The position numbers and the translations under genes were made by a program. Positions 63,081 to 64,000 of a stretch of 64,000 nucleotides of DNA are shown here, in pieces (the first letter of the stretch is position 1; each line of letters begins with the position of its first letter). The notes beneath the pieces were generated by a model. The model worked only from the letters and a program-made list of their open reading frames with translations. It was not told the DNA's origin and did no database searches. Source of the stretch: DATLZU01 sp051293835 (lineage in GTDB: Bacteria; Nitrospirota; Nitrospiria; Nitrospirales; Nitrospiraceae); the NCBI GenBank assembly GCA_051293835.1, contig JBPKMA010000008.1, positions 114,378 through 178,377 of the forward strand, given 5' to 3'.

Positions 63081-63306
63081 GTGTGATCCGGGGCATGCAG
63101 TTATAGCCCGTTCGTTAAAATGGGATGAAGAGAAACATCGCTTGCGGACGGCGAGAGACCAGTCTCTTTTGATCGGATTGCCGGACTGCAATGGCCGTTG
63201 ATCCTCGCAGGGATCCCACGGCGCCGATTTTGTCAAAACGCCTGACAAAATGGACGTTTGTTGGTAGAGTTTTCTTGGCCATTACGTAAATGGCAGATGT
63301 CCTCTC

Positions 63307-64000
63307 ATGACCGATCACTGCGCCAGCGTCATTATCCGACGCTCCTCGCCGCGCCTCCTGTTGAGCCTGCTGCAGGTCTTGTTTGCATTCATCCTGGCTT
63401 ATCGCTTTCCCTCCCTCGATGCACTCCATCGCGCCGACATCGCACTCTTCGGCATGATCAGTGTGTTGCTCCTCCTGATCCTCTGTCTTCGCGGTCCGGT
63501 GCTTGTCGGCAAGCCGTTCGTCTCGCTATTGACCCTGGTGAACACGGGAATCCTGATCTTGAAAACCTATCAAGCCGGAACGATCGAGCCGTGGATGTAT
63601 TTCGAGTACATCCTCGTGATCCTCATGGCGTCGGTGAGCTCATCCGCGCTGCACCTGTGGGGTCTGGGAGGCGTGGTATCCGCCGCCTACGGTTGGTCGG
63701 CGTACGCAGTCGAAGCCACGTTAGCCGAGCATGCCTTGCTCATTCCCGTCCTTTTGTCCACGGCGTGGCTCTGCGGCAATAAAACAGAAATCGCCCAGGC
63801 CGAGTTCAAGCGGATCGCAGAATCCGAGGAGCAGGCCCGCTATGAGACGATGTCCGACCCATTGACCGGGCTACCCAACCGCGCCCAATTCATCGAGCGG
63901 GTGTGGCGCTCAATCGAATGCGCGAAGAACAACCGCGAATTCCAGTTCGCCATCATCTTCATCGATCTGGACGGGTTCAAACCGATCAACGACGGCCTGG
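63307..64000 (+). CDS. Membrane GGDEF-domain protein, C-terminus outside window
   Basis: Partial diguanylate cyclase-like sensor. The first 160 residues hold about five or six transmembrane segments (LLLSLLQVLFAFILAYRF, ALFGMISVLLLLILCL). A helix (AQAEFKRIAESEEQARYE) follows, then the GGDEF start MSDPLTGLPNRAQFIERV and FAIIFIDLDGFKPINDG. The frame is open to the right edge. c-di-GMP synthesis is likely but the GGDEF motif lies beyond the window. Divergent from the REC-GGDEF relic. Confidence 0.85.
   Translation, partial: MTDHCASVIIRRSSPRLLLSLLQVLFAFILAYRFPSLDALHRADIALFGMISVLLLLILCLRGPVLVGKPFVSLLTLVNTGILILKTYQAGTIEPWMYFEYILVILMASVSSSALHLWGLGGVVSAAYGWSAYAVEATLAEHALLIPVLLSTAWLCGNKTEIAQAEFKRIAESEEQARYETMSDPLTGLPNRAQFIERVWRSIECAKNNREFQFAIIFIDLDGFKPINDGL

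Noticed and set aside
1..64000. CRISPR arrays
   Set aside because: No regularly spaced direct repeats of 23-47 nt were seen; the short repeats are trinucleotide or intergenic words.

Overview
The window looks like a chromosomal segment of a Nitrospira-like bacterium (phylum Nitrospirota): GC-rich and densely packed. It has a reductive-TCA-type multi-subunit 2-oxoacid:ferredoxin oxidoreductase and the broken remains of a proteasome-type (ARC/Mpa) ATPase. The assignment rests on gene content and recognised protein families, not on a search.

Layout. 1-5427 (minus): rod-shape and elongasome block mreB-mreC-mreD-mrdA(PBP2)-rodA, preceded by an RDD membrane protein. 6163-6861 (plus): a membrane-anchored SurA_N-type chaperone without a PPIase domain. 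6914-20079 (minus): queA, a SpoIID-like protein, DUF2905, asd, an NHL-repeat protein, leuB, a cupin, leuA, pssA, psd, ilvC, ilvN, ilvB. This branched-chain and aspartate-family block carries phospholipid genes in its middle. leuA is preceded by a well-formed T-box leader, and ilvB by a promoter whose -10 sits inside a perfect palindrome. 20313-21003: a glutaredoxin-like gene whose 3' end overlaps convergent rnpB (RNase P RNA).

21045-24806 is a graveyard: a PagL-like lipid A deacylase pseudogene, an IS4-type transposase relic that has lost catalytic acids, a truncated coiled-coil lipoprotein and an antitoxin-like fragment. 24807-29235 holds an M48 peptidase, a short RNase HIII, a zinc-ribbon coiled-coil protein, tRNA-Ile2(CAU) and rpoD. 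29258-42902 (minus) is a long information-processing and histidine block: rho, rpmE, prfA, prmC, murA, hisG, hisD, hisB, hisH, a lipoprotein, hisA, hisF, hisIE, HIT protein, dnaG. A near-consensus promoter lies about 350 nt upstream of rho.

43476-50297 (plus): DUF2203, YciI-like and TPR proteins, then a five-gene oxidoreductase operon with a consensus sigma-70 promoter and an intrinsic terminator. tRNA-Asn follows, then a second decayed zone (50456-52632) with a strong hairpin, a MITE-like inverted repeat, delta-60 repeat debris and an internally deleted ARC ATPase. 52723-57305 holds an HtrA protease, YjbQ, an HD protein, an exported protein and a TPR/Sel1 protein. 57456-63080 is a third decayed zone: a partial TPR/Sel1 duplicate, a CHASE2 relic, an RND metal-efflux pump relic and a REC-GGDEF relic. 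The window ends inside a membrane GGDEF gene.

Two themes stand out: tightly coupled conserved operons with ATGA junctions, and an unusual density of multi-hit pseudogenes in three islands. The best regulatory candidates are the leuA T-box, the palindromic ilvB promoter and the long rho leader.
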